DNA from: Hymenolepis diminuta
Taxonomy: Eukaryota > Platyhelminthes > Cestoda > Cyclophyllidea > Hymenolepididae
Direction of reading: 5' to 3'
DNA: 64,000 bases
Assembly: GCA_900708905.1 (NCBI GenBank)
Contig: CAADRB010000079.1
Coordinates: 37,962 to 101,961, forward strand
The position numbers and the translations under genes are program-made. The notes beneath the pieces are model-generated. The model was not told the origin of the DNA, ran no database searches, and was given only the letters and a program-made list of their open reading frames with translations. Positions 53,781-64,000 of this stretch are shown here, in pieces. Within the stretch, counting starts at the first letter, position 1. Every line of letters starts with the position of its first letter.

Positions 53781-54443
53781 ACAGAAATCAATTGCTGGAG
53801 ATAAATCAATGCTGGTATCAATCCCAATTTACATTTGTTGAGCACTTTCAAGCTTTCAGCAAATAATTCGGATGAGGCCAAGAAAGAACTCCAGAACAAC
53901 AGATACATTGCTCAAAACGGACTCGTTGAAAGCCCAGAACACTTCAGATGAATTCGAAGTGGTAGTTACATGAAGAAGGAGCAATTTTAAGAAAAAAGGT
54001 GTCAAGGGGAAAATGAAAGCATGAAAATATCTAAATATTGTTTTATATCCAATTATATTTAAGTAACGTTTAGTTATGAAGTCTTTTTATCCGAATTAAT
54101 GAATGACCTTTTGCATTTGAATATAGGTACAATAATTTAATAGAGTGTATCACGGATTCCTATATTCTATTCATAGCATAATGACGATTTTTTCTGAAAG
54201 GCTCCAACTTCTGCTATTTTTGGTTTTGAGAATTTTCCTGTTATTCATTGTCTGTTAGAAGGTGTTTGTTTCTTCGACTTTGTCAACAGGCAATTGCAAT
54301 AGGGGGGATTAAAAAATGCATTTTGGCTAAGCCAATCAGATGGGAGATAGTAGAACTTCCCTCATTGGTCACGTACGTCTGCGCTCTAAAGACAAGGCCA
54401 ACGGTACCCACAGTTTCCACTTATAGTTTTATTCCCTTTTGCC

Positions 54444-57355
54444 ATGTCCAAGTACCAATTCGCCTACTGGAATCTTCGAGGGGTAAATTTTATCTAATTT
54501 ATGGAATGATTTCATTTCATTAAGTAATTATGTCACAATGACCGTTTCATAACTTCTCAACTTCCCCTTACCAAATTATTAGCCACTCAGACTCTAAAAA
54601 GAGGAAGAGAGAAGGCCTGTAGCTCAAACGATGGTTTTTATTAACAAAATAAGTTCACTCAGTAGCTTGAAAAGGTGAGAAATGATTGGCTAGCCGCTTA
54701 GCCAATAATTGCAGCGACGGCTTCGCTATAGATAATTCTAGGTATCGAGGTATGAGCGTGCGAAACTGATGGTCAATAACCCAGTACATTAGGGTTCAAG
54801 CTTGCAAATTTCTCTTGGGTGCTACGAAACTACTTGGTTAGGCTTCCTAACAAGACTTATCCGTCTTCGCTGTTCTGGAAATATGTATATACATTGTATT
54901 TCTTTCATACAAATTCCGATTAATGTTAAACTTTGGTAAATCAATAGTAACGCTTGAAAATAATCTAAGAAGCATGACTTCATAAAAGAACTCTTCATTT
55001 ATTACCTTTTCAAACATCTTCTTCATTCTCCCTCGTTTTTAATTCATAATTTAAGGCATCCCTATGTTGAGGAATTTAGACCGGAAGATGAGGTCAAATT
55101 TCAAGTCGATCGATCAGTGTTAGATATTCCTCATTAGTATTGATCAAAATGATCTCAACAGCATCGCGATGGAATTGAAATTTCGGCGTGGGTCTTGATT
55201 CATTTTTCTCCATCACTTTCGCCTAAGATAACTAGCAGAGTCAAGTTAGTCATTAAAATTCTCACAGATGGATTAAGCTCAGTTATTGAAAAATTCAGTG
55301 TTATTTGGCTATAAAAGGGAAATGCAGTTTAGGATATCTGGATTTTGTGAATCCCTGACATTCTCGAACTTTGCTCCTCAAGTCAACTTAGAAATCACGT
55401 GAGTGGACCTCGTCATTTACAGCACACAATTAGTGCCTCCATATTCTGCTAACTGGTATGTCCATGGCATCAAACTTTTAACTGTAAATCCCTCCCAAGT
55501 ATCCCTTTACTGCCACCAGTACAATGGTGAGACTGACGTTCGCCAGAGTAGACAGTAGGAAGGCCATCTTTAACTTAATTAACAATGTCTGTACGTAAAA
55601 TATTTCAAGGCAATTTTATAAACATTGAAATAATATTCGGTTCCTAAATATAGAATGTAGGATCTAAATGATATCCTTGGATAAAATATAGTTTCTATTA
55701 TTGCTTATAAATGCTGAAAATTTACTCTCGATTTGAGTTTAATCTCGCAGTTCTGAATATCCTTTAGCTTGGTCAGCCGATTCGACTGATGCTGGAATAC
55801 ATCGGTGTGCCCTACGATGAGAGACGCTTCCTGCACACTGAGAAAGAACAGTGGTTTGCCGACAAATACAATCTCGGTTTCGACTTTCCAAATGTACTTA
55901 ATTCTAATCAAGTTAACCCATTCTAGTTGCCTTACCTGATTGATGGAGACAAGAAGATAACCCAGTCTCACGTGATCACAATGTACCTCGGAAAGAAACA
56001 TGGACTCGGTATGTGAAAAAGAAAGCATTTTTCTTATCTTATTTTCTCTTTACGCAGCCGGAAATGGAGACAATGATATCATCAAAATCGCCATGGCTGA
56101 GGGAGCAATCAAAGATATTCGCTCAGCGATTTCAAAGATCACACTCAATTCTGACTATGTAGGATTGGAATCGAATTTTATGATAACGAAAAAACTTTTT
56201 TTTAGGAAAAACTCCGACCAGGATTCATGCCTACATTCTTTAAAGGACTCGAAGCCCTCTCGAAATTTCTGGGCGATAAGAAATATCTCATTGGTGACAA
56301 GGTAAACAAAAATTTTATATTAAGGGGAGAAAATCTTTAATCTTGATTTACTTGACCATATTTGATGGCCGAATTTTGGTCAATCCCATCTTCAATGAGA
56401 TCAAAATAAGGGCAACAGCTAGATCATGGTAATAGCTGAGTGTTTATTCCCCATTTTAATTACTAGATAAATAGTAATAAAGTGGTTGCAGTTAAGTAAG
56501 TCGGTGTAACAGTGAAATATACCTGAAATGGGCTCTCCAAAAACAATGACTCATTTGTACTCTTCTACCCTGGACGCATGCTTTGTCTTAGAGTTTCCAG
56601 TCCTCTAAGACCTGGGTCAAGGTGACCTCCAAAACACAAAATCTAATTGTGTCTAACTGGAACAGACGTATTCAGTTACTCTCAAGTCTTCCAACTGTGA
56701 GTAAAATGGGATGTGGCTTAACCATCCAGTTAACAGTTTGTGGACACACCAACTGCTTTTTCAAAAAGAGATTAGTTGAGTTTGAGAGTGAAACCAATTT
56801 GGTGACCTAATGGTTCCTAATGATTTGGCAGTTTATTTGGGAATATGAATAAACAAAAAAACGTGTCATTCATTTCATTCTCAACAACTTTTCCTTTCTT
56901 GGTGGGTAGTATGCAACAGCAAAACATGCTAAAAACTTACTCCTAGATTTTGGTAGTTAACTGACAGTTTGAACACTGTTCGGTAGCCTAACATTGAAAC
57001 AATTTAAATGAATAATGAATACTATTCTAGAACTTTCAATGATATTTTGCCTTTAGCTCTGTTACGCTGACTTCGTTCTGTACGAAAATTTGGATGTCTT
57101 CGAAGTCTTTGAGCCGGGTTGCTTGGATAAGTACCCCAATTTGAAGCGTTTCAAGAAAGATTTTGAGGTATTTCCATCACGATATCGTATTCAATAGATT
57201 TCAATTTCATTATTTAATCTCTTACAATTTTTGCTTTTTTTCAGTCACTGCCTAAAATAAAGGCCTATTTGGAGTCGGACAGATCGATCAAGTGGCCACT
57301 TAACAATTGGCAGGCGAAATTTGGTGGCGGTTTCGAACCACCAGCCAAGAAGTAG
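54444..57355 (+). CDS. GST: Mu-class glutathione S-transferase
   Basis: Cytosolic enzyme that conjugates glutathione to electrophiles; in flatworms it is a main detoxifying enzyme. Seven exons, all phase-checked: 54444-54482, 55768-55893, 55927-56008, 56058-56158, 56206-56301, 57057-57167, 57245-57355; 221 residues against about 218 for the class. The thioredoxin-like domain starts [13 protein letters not shown] (catalytic Tyr8) and continues [34 protein letters not shown] (cis-Pro57, Gln68-Ser69 for glutathione binding) and a YLGKKHG end. The helical domain follows, with [20 protein letters not shown], and the usual [13 protein letters not shown] tail. The first coding exon is only 13 codons and lies 1.3 kb upstream; it is accepted because it encodes the expected N-terminus and ends at a GT donor in phase 0. 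An AATAAA lies 68 bases after the stop. Intron 5 holds no recognised gene. Confidence 0.93.
54600..54730 (+). repeat. Dispersed repeat family D, copy 1
   Basis: In GST intron 1. It shares CTGTAGCTCAAAC, TTTATTAA(C/G)AAAATA and AAATGATTGGCT blocks in the same order with 60381-60513. Nature unknown. Confidence 0.55.
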
Positions 57356-57422
57356 AAATAAGAGACGCATCTTGTTATATTCATTCATTTAAAAGTTAGC
57401 GTTTTAACACACCTTTCATCTT

Positions 57423-57428
57423 AATAAA
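57423..57428 (+). terminator. GST polyadenylation signal
   Basis: Canonical AATAAA 68 bases after the GST stop codon. Confidence 0.7.
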
Positions 57429-57688
57429 GGTTTTAACTTTATTCGCTCAACGAGTGTGTTTTTGGCTTAATAGTGAGATTGATGGTTTAGTCGGGTGGAA
57501 AGTGCACATCTCTTACGATGTTTACTCTATGTTGATCTGTTATGATCTTGTTTCCTATCTCCATTTGACTCTTATCTTAATCCGCTTACTCACCCTAATC
57601 AGTTTGCTGTCTTCTTTCATGATCCATTCCTCGGGTCTATAAGCTATTTTTCCATTTTCGCCACTATCTATTACCTGCTTTTTGAATT

Positions 57689-58248
57689 TGTTGAGGGTCA
57701 CCAGTTTGCAGCGGTAGATAGCTAACAGTAAATGAAAGAAAAAGAACACCAAGTATTGCGTTGACCAGGTTGTATTGAACAAAGCTCAGTACAAAGTCTC
57801 AAGGGAAAATAGAGAACTGGAGGGGAAGGATTGAGCAACGGGAGATGCGTTTGACGAGCTGGGGTCCCTTGGTGTGTGTGTGTGTGTGTCTAATGGAAGG
57901 CTATTTATAATCGACACTTTGGGTGAGGACACGCATAAGGATATAATCGTATGCGTGCTTTAATTGGTCGGGACGATTGTAGGAAAAGGAAGGGACAGCG
58001 CAGGCAGGAGTGGTTAATAGCAGGGCCGACTAAGCGGTGTCTGCTACTATCGTCCGAGGTATGCTTATCTTTTCCGATCGATGAGAAATAGGTCAGTTGA
58101 GGACACACGATGTCTGTCTATGGAGTGCTTGGGTCAGAGGAAAGGGTAAAAGTTTACAAACGCTGCTATAAAGACAAGATAATCAAATTTGGTGATGATT
58201 AGGGATGACGTAAGGTAAATATTACGGAGAAGAAAGATTCATCCTTCA
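57689..58248 (+). mobile_element. Solo LTR, family A, with 4-bp target duplication AATT
   Basis: 560 bases starting TGTTGAGGGTCACC and ending GATTCATCCTTCA, flanked by AATT at 57685-57688 and 58249-58252. It contains a TATA-like CTATTTATAA at 57901-57910 in the same place as in the 59425 copy, and a (GT)8 run at 57872-57887. No primer-binding-site-like TGG follows at once, which supports a solo LTR. Confidence 0.8.
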
Positions 58249-58531
58249 AATTTCACTCTGCTGTCTGGCCACAATTCTCACCTCGCTAGTTTGAGATTAA
58301 CATCTCTGTCCTGTCCTCTCTCAGTATGAATTAAAACTTCCGAAGCTCATTTTGGAAAACTGTTCACAACACTTGACCTTGGTAGCAAGAAGATGTCGTT
58401 TTGCATTCAAATTCGGGTAATAAGTATTTAGTTTATTTTACTGTTGAATGCCAACCTCCTTAATTTATATCGCAAGCAGGAAACTAAAAGCAGCCCATAA
58501 AGGAAAAGAAAAAATGAAGTGAGAAAAGGTA

Positions 58532-58958
58532 ATGGTGCTTGTTTATTCATGTTATCATTATAAAATCAACGCCCTGCATGATCTATCGTTTCCATTTCAG
58601 ACCGAGAATGCTGAGAGTGAATTCAGCATTTTCTCAAATATCTATTATCCTCTATTAAAAATCTTTTTTTCGCAGATAAATAAACAGCTGGATATAATGA
58701 AAACCCGCATTCTAAAATTCCAACGCGAATGGCTATCACGTCACAGGGTGTATACCAGTGGCCATTGATCTTGTGCCCTTGGACGTGTCAGACAAGCACA
58801 CCGACCACTCCTGTGGAGTGTGCAACGCTACCAAGGTTCAACAAAGAAATTCCTCCGCACTGGAACATTTTGAAAAGTGCGCACGTGCCACCTATCGCGT
58901 ATTAGGCTTTTGTGCAGAAGCCTCCGGTCAATCAGAGATCAATATTTTGGCAGCGTAG
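58532..58958 (+). other. Two overlapping small ORFs, unresolved
   Basis: A 78-codon ORF (58532-58768) and a 66-codon ORF (58758-58958) overlap in different frames between two solo LTRs. The first contains two AG acceptor-like sites (before TENAESE and before INKQLDIMKTR) and a plausible helical end, INKQLDIMKTRILKFQREWL. The second is Cys-rich (SCGVCNATK). I recognise neither. They may be the 3' exons of a small gene, a frameshifted pseudogene or chance. Confidence 0.25.
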
Positions 58959-59424
58959 CGCTATTTGTACTTAATCACCAAGTCTTTTGCCGCAGGCTCT
59001 CTTCACACGATACCCTACTTTGGACATCGCCTAGCTAATTTTATACTAAATGATCCTGCAGAAGTCGAGTTATAACTGTCAGCAGCCAGTAGGACTCGTA
59101 AGAATATTACCAAAGTTTAGTTAAGGGCTTATTTGTGTAGTATCCGCTACAATCTTTTTCTGTAAATATTCTGCCACCGCCATTTCTTTCTACCTTGTGA
59201 TAGTGGAGTTCACTAAGCTGAGAAAGGCAAAAACTTGGTTACTTTTCTCTGCCCTCTATTCAAAACTGAAATATCTCATAAGGATACATCGTCTTCTTTA
59301 TTAGTATAAATGCTGAGTGGAATATTGTTTCTTCCGGTTTATATAAGTTTGATTTCGTTTCACCAAACTCATAAAAACGCATATTTCTTGTAATAAATAC
59401 TGTGTCGGACATAAATTAGACATT

Positions 59425-59891
59425 TGTAGCGGGCCACCAGATTGTTGACAGTCACCAATTTGTAGGTGAAATTGCCAACAGTAAATGCAAGAAAAGGAAC
59501 GCCAAGGAATACGTAGGCCAGGTTATATTGAGTAAGCTCAGTACAGAGTCTCAAGGCAAAATAGGGAACTGGAGGAATGAACGACGAGAGATGAGCCTGG
59601 CGAGCTGGGGTCCAGCTGGGGTCCAGCTGTTCGTATGTGTGTTTTATGGGAGGCTATTTATAGTCGACACTCTGGGTGTTGACTAAGCAGTGTTTGCCGA
59701 GGTATGTTTACCCTTTCCGGGTCGATGAGACATAGGCCAGCTGAGAAAACGCGATGTTTGTTTAGGGAGTGCTCGGGTCACAGGAATGGTTAAAGGTTTA
59801 CAAAGATAACTTGTGAGGACAGATAATTAAATTTGGTGATAATTAGGAAAGCTGTAAGATAAAATATTTCAGAAGAGGGATTCATCCAACA
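59425..59891 (+). mobile_element. Solo LTR, family A, with 4-bp target duplication CATT
   Basis: 467 bases starting TGTAGCGGG and ending GGGATTCATCCAACA, flanked by CATT at 59421-59424 and 59892-59895. It matches the 57689 copy through AACAGTAAATG, GTATTGA/GTTATATTGAG, CAAAGTCTCAAG-like and TGGTGATAATTAGG blocks. The TATA-like CTATTTATAG is at 59654-59663. Confidence 0.8.
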
Positions 59892-60380
59892 CATTAAATG
59901 AGATCAAGGAGGCTTATTTGCCTCTTTGTAATGATGCAACGACGGCTCTTCCGGTTAAGAAATTACATTTACTCATACAAAACCGGATTTGCGATAAATG
60001 AACATGCTATGACTTGCTTTAGTGGTAAGCGACCGGCACCCAGGTTTCCAATGCAGTCGCAATAGTGGTAGGGTACACGTTCGTCATATTAGGGAGTTTC
60101 ATCTGTCCGTGTTTCAAAATTGTAACGGGAAGAAAGTTGTTTGAATAAAAGGGAATTAAAAATTGGAAAAAGTTTTCATATAGAAGGATTGTCTTTGGAG
60201 AGATTACTTTTTATGTGTTTCTCCAGGGTAACAGATTGAGGGTCAGGTCAACCAATGATTGCTGTGATGGTAGCTTATGTGGTAGTCTTGCATGCCTAAC
60301 TGCGCATGTGGAAATCCAATAATCGGCAGTTCAGTGCAAGAGGGATATATTTTCAGATATGCTGGTGCCATTCCGACCCC

Positions 60381-60513
60381 AGGAAGAAGAAGGAAGAATA
60401 TCTGTAGCTCAAACAACGGCTATATTTATTAAGAAAATAGACTTGCCTATACTGAATCTGGTATGTGATAAATGATTGGCTGTCCGGTTAGCGGTGATTG
60501 CTTCAGTGGTTTG
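60381..60513 (+). repeat. Dispersed repeat family D, copy 2
   Basis: Collinear with 54600-54730 and in the same orientation. The two copies bracket most of the GST gene and two solo LTRs. Confidence 0.55.
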
Positions 60514-60874
60514 GGCCGAAAAGAAACAACAATTCACAGTCCAGTGCTCGAGGAATGAAGCATTTGAATTTCGCTCGAATGCTTCGAAAATCTCCGATTT
60601 GGATTTTATTGAGACTTGCTTTTTTTCAATTCGTGAAATCGTGAACTTTAATTTCACGAATAAATAAATCAGTGAGAATTTTTGATCATTTATTTGAAAG
60701 GTTAAAAATTAATAAAATAAAGGGCAAAATTAAATTTAAACCAATATTTTCTGATTTACTTTTCTGGCTTGTTGGTTTAAGTGAATCTAATTCCCCTTTT
60801 AATGAATAGAAATCGAATAATTCTTCTCGCTTAGGTAGCGAAATAATCGTTAAATTGAGGTTTAAATTTCGAAG

Positions 60875-61645
60875 ATGAAGGCTGTTGGAAGGTGTCCTTC
60901 GCAATTCAAATGGATGGATAGCAAGTTCTACAAAATTCAGTTTCCGGATGGGTTTGATGGAAATTTGACCATTAGAAAGGAAGTTTGGGAATATTTCAGC
61001 GAACGAGTGCATAGTATCAGGCAAATTCGAGCCCAACTGGAAAATTGTAAAAGTCCGAAATCATCTTCTACCTTTGAAAATATTCTGAAGAAGCAGGTTG
61101 TGAATAGCAAAATACTGGTTGACGACTTCATGCTTATGAACTTTGATAATGGAGCAATTTTGGAGCAACATATCACCGCAGATATGTGGAAAGGATACAC
61201 AATCAAGAGTTTCATTTCTCCACTGCCAAATTACATATTCTCGGAGGTAGTAAAAGGCCGAGGTTCACTTCCAAATAATTGTTGCATCATTTACTTCATA
61301 AAATCGATTAGGAATTTCAAGAAACATGTGAAGGAAATTGTCAACAAAATGAAATCTGGGCAAGTTCTAATCTTTGCTCTTGTTAAAACACTGCAATGCG
61401 AACAAGAATGTGTGAATTCCATGGATTATATGTGTGAATTCGTTGGACACATTTCATCATTCCTTGATAGTCTCGATGTTAATTGGTGTATTTGGTATGT
61501 GGAGAGGGAGAGGGACAGGTACGTGAACTTAAGTGGAATGTATGAATGGGCTTGCAGTGAAGTCCTCCTTTCAATGGACTCATGGAGGGAGAAGACGGCT
61601 ATGCTATCTCCCGTGAACGGCAATTGCCAAACCAACGGTTATTAA
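60875..61645 (+). CDS. Unrecognised single-exon protein, 256 residues
   Basis: The only long uninterrupted ORF in the window. I do not recognise the family. It is rich in Lys, Phe, Ile, Ser and Cys, with no signal peptide and no clear membrane segment. The second half (about residues 126-230) alternates hydrophobic strand-like runs (CCIIYFI, GQVLIFALV, NWCIWYV) with amphipathic helix-like runs (RNFKKHVKEIVNKMK, YMCEFVGHISSFLDSL), a pattern that would suit an alpha/beta fold. The start at 60875 is the first Met and is preceded by an AT-rich leader. There is no clear AATAAA within 100 bases and no poly(A) tract that would mark a retrogene. Its preserved frame among decayed repeats argues that it is a real gene or a young insertion. 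It could also be one exon of a larger gene or an element-encoded protein. Confidence 0.6.
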   Translation: MKAVGRCPSQFKWMDSKFYKIQFPDGFDGNLTIRKEVWEYFSERVHSIRQIRAQLENCKSPKSSSTFENILKKQVVNSKILVDDFMLMNFDNGAILEQHITADMWKGYTIKSFISPLPNYIFSEVVKGRGSLPNNCCIIYFIKSIRNFKKHVKEIVNKMKSGQVLIFALVKTLQCEQECVNSMDYMCEFVGHISSFLDSLDVNWCIWYVERERDRYVNLSGMYEWACSEVLLSMDSWREKTAMLSPVNGNCQTNGY

Positions 61646-62730
61646 CTTTTATAATAATCTATTGCTAATTGTACCCTGATTTTATGTTTTTCATGCGTAC
61701 CTGATTAGTTGGGGGACTTTTTTAGAGTGTTAGATAGTCCGTATAACTAAGTGAAGGTTTAATTTGAAAACTTACAATTTTATGATGGAGTTGGCGTTTT
61801 AATTGTGTGATTATCAGAAGGTAAGTCAGTGAGTAGTCAAGGAACCAAAAATTAATTGCGTATTTCCTCTGGTAGAGTTGCTGACATATAATTTGTCCAA
61901 GGGAGAGCGGATTCGAAAGAAAAATACAGTTAAGCTGTTCTTGTTGTCGACGAAATCAAAGCAGTATTAAATTAATGCAAACTTATAGTCGACATTAGTT
62001 CGGCACTAATCTGAGGCGCATTAGAAAGGAGACAAGACATTTAGGAAGCGATTGAACGTATTCACGCTCAATTACGCCAGCCTGACGGGATCAAATAGAA
62101 AATCTACCATTAAGACGAAATTGCCATTCCAGTAACCATAATGTTTGCTGCAGAAATATTTCTGATTCCTTATGATTAAATTCCTCTTTGAGTAATTTCT
62201 TGATCGGTGAAGAGGAGTGGGATTATAGAAAATGTGCGATATTCGAGAAAGATCAATTAAGTAATAAAATACCGAAATTGACTAAGTTGAAGTCAAATGG
62301 AAAGGAGTACTTAGAAAATATTCTCCAGGCAAGTGATCTGTTTATGGACTGGATTTTAGTATAACGAATGTTTAATACGAATCCTTATTTGTGTACACAA
62401 CGAACTTAAATATAGATCAAATATCTTCTGTTTATGAAGATGATGGTTATTGATTTATGTTCGATCCATTGACTCAACTCACTCATTTAACTTAAATGAT
62501 TGAATCTCGGTGAATTAATAATCGGTGACTGAGCATTAGAGCGAAATATTATGAACCGGTTTGAAATTAGTAATAATTCGCTTTTTGATTTGACCTGCTT
62601 TATTCCTACCGTATACTTAAGTTATTACCATTACTTACGGTGTGTTTTCGAGTAATTAGATTACTTATTAATATTGAGGTATCTAGCATAGAAAAATGAT
62701 GCAACCAGAAATAAAATCTATAATGTTTCA
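61646..62730. other. Spacer, nothing recognised
   Basis: About 1.1 kb of AT-rich DNA between the orphan ORF and the next LTR, without a supported feature. Confidence 0.5.
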
Positions 62731-62734
62731 GGTT

Positions 62735-63233
62735 TGAAGGATGACTCCCTATATATTTCCAGAATTTCTCTGTATTCACATTCTCTATGACAATACTTCG
62801 TCTTTTCGTCCACACAGTCGCGGTGATGTCTTTTATGTCTCTATGACGCAAAACCCTTATCTGTAATATCTAAACACTCCTATCGATTCCCTCCTCTCTT
62901 TCTCTAACCGCCTCGTTTCACCTAAAAGTACATTTGTACTCATTTTCTCGCGCGTCCTTACTCAAGTGATTCATATAAAACTGTCCTCGTTTTTCCTCTC
63001 AAGACTTAAAGCTCACCTATCAGTTACCGGCTCCTAAGCTTCCCTCTCCACTCCCCTCTCCTCCGGCTCTCTCTCTCTCTTACTCTCTTCAATCTTCATT
63101 GTGACTTTCTTGAATACATTTTGGTCTAATCAATTCTTCGCCTTCTGCTCCACAACTATTGTTAGCTCTAACTTAAGCAGCTGCAAATTGGTGACTGTTG
63201 CTGCTGCTGTTAGCTGTTATCTTAACTCTAACA
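62735..63233 (-). mobile_element. Solo LTR, family A, with 4-bp target duplication GGTT
   Basis: 499 bases. On the minus strand it starts TGTTAGAGTTAAGATAACAG and ends GGGAGTCATCCTTCA, flanked by GGTT at 62731-62734 and 63234-63237. It looks like the fullest copy of the TGTTRGAG subtype and served as reference for the others. It contains a purine-rich GAGAGAGAGAGAG tract. Confidence 0.85.
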
Positions 63234-63237
63234 GGTT

Positions 63238-64000
63238 GTTGCTACATATGAAAAAAATGATATTTTCCCCAAAATAATTCCTGCATGTAAGATTCCTTAT
63301 TTTCCACCTTTTAATTCCATTTTATTTGATCGAATGTATTTACATTACGGTTGTAAATAGCGCATAATATAAATCGACCTATCGATGCCAAAACGTGCGT
63401 CTTATTTCGATATGGTGGTTTGGGTCGTTTTGCAATTGGAGCAGTGTCTTAGGCAATCTAAGAGTCGGTTACGGTATCCTACAGAGAAGAGCAGATCATA
63501 TCGGTAAAGTATTGGGTTAAGGTTTCTATTCTATCAAAACATTATCGATGGGTTATTCAAATAAGTCACATGGCAAGATAAAGATCTGACTACTGTACTT
63601 TATGAGAAATACCATTACTGATTTGATGTCATAAGAATAATTCGTTTCCGTCTTTTGTTAATCAAATTTATATGGAAAATTTGTAATTTCATTGTCTGGA
63701 AAATTCATAACCCTATATTACATAGGATTAGTTATATTTGTAGAAGTTAGAAAAATATGTTTAATTTTATAATTTATGCATAAATTATTTAAAGCATGTG
63801 AAAATATTAAAAAGCTTCATGAAATTTTATATTTTTATATGGAATTCCTGTCATTCTGCAGTATTATATTCATAATGTTTCCAACACATGTATTAATAAG
63901 CACTAAAGCTGATTGTTTTTTATGCATCACACATATCGCATAAAATTTCACTAAATAGATGAAGAATCTAATATAAGACTCTTATTCAGATGCTTTCTCC
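63238..64000. other. Right window end, nothing recognised
   Basis: Very AT-rich sequence with no supported feature on either strand. Confidence 0.5.

Noticed and set aside
55315..55370. Alternative GST first exon around an SLGYLDF-like reading
   Set aside because: It lacks the WxxRG end and a suitable start. The exon at 54444-54482 encodes the full expected N-terminus with a proper donor.
57689..59891. A single complete LTR element with the 57689 and 59425 copies as its two LTRs
   Set aside because: Each copy has its own different target duplication (AATT and CATT), so they are independent insertions.
61426..61635. Minus-strand ORF within the orphan gene
   Set aside because: Shadow of the 256-codon plus-strand frame, with no motif of its own.

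Overview
The window is a stretch of an animal nuclear genome, most probably from a parasitic flatworm and more likely a tapeworm than a fluke. The clues are three conserved metazoan genes split into many small exons, a mixture of 32-49 nt micro-introns with multi-kilobase introns, a mu-class glutathione S-transferase of flatworm type, AT-rich non-coding DNA and many decayed transposons. The species assignment is inference. Two small assembly defects are visible: single Ns at 411, 429, 436 and 440, and an 11-N gap at 34216-34226.

Layout. Three long genes lie on the minus strand, head to tail. DOP1/Dopey occupies 9572 down to 1439 and is cut by the left window edge, so only about its first 706 residues are present. 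VPS50/syndetin runs from 22444 to 11200; I could phase-check 18 coding exons giving about 1000 residues. An MFSD14 (HIAT1-like) major facilitator transporter runs from 48669 to 26912 in 12 coding exons. On the plus strand a complete seven-exon mu-class GST (221 residues) lies at 54444-57355, followed at 60875-61645 by a single-exon ORF of 256 residues that I do not recognise.

Mobile DNA fills the introns and spacers: two unrelated decayed mariner elements (80-730 plus; 35960-37050 minus), broken Ty3/Gypsy pieces in opposite orientations (51890-53155 minus, 53419-53780 plus), a possible LINE fragment, a tRNA-derived SINE family, two other dispersed repeat families, and a solo-LTR family with seven recognisable copies. 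Four of those LTRs have perfect 4-bp target-site duplications that I could read directly.

How the genes relate: DOP1 (with MON2) and VPS50 (the EARP-specific subunit) both act in endosome-Golgi membrane traffic, and MFSD14 proteins have been linked to the early secretory pathway. Their co-orientation is notable, but nothing in the sequence shows co-transcription. The strongest candidates for something undescribed are the orphan single-exon gene, the cysteine-cluster insertion and long tail of the MFSD14 protein, and the solo-LTR family.
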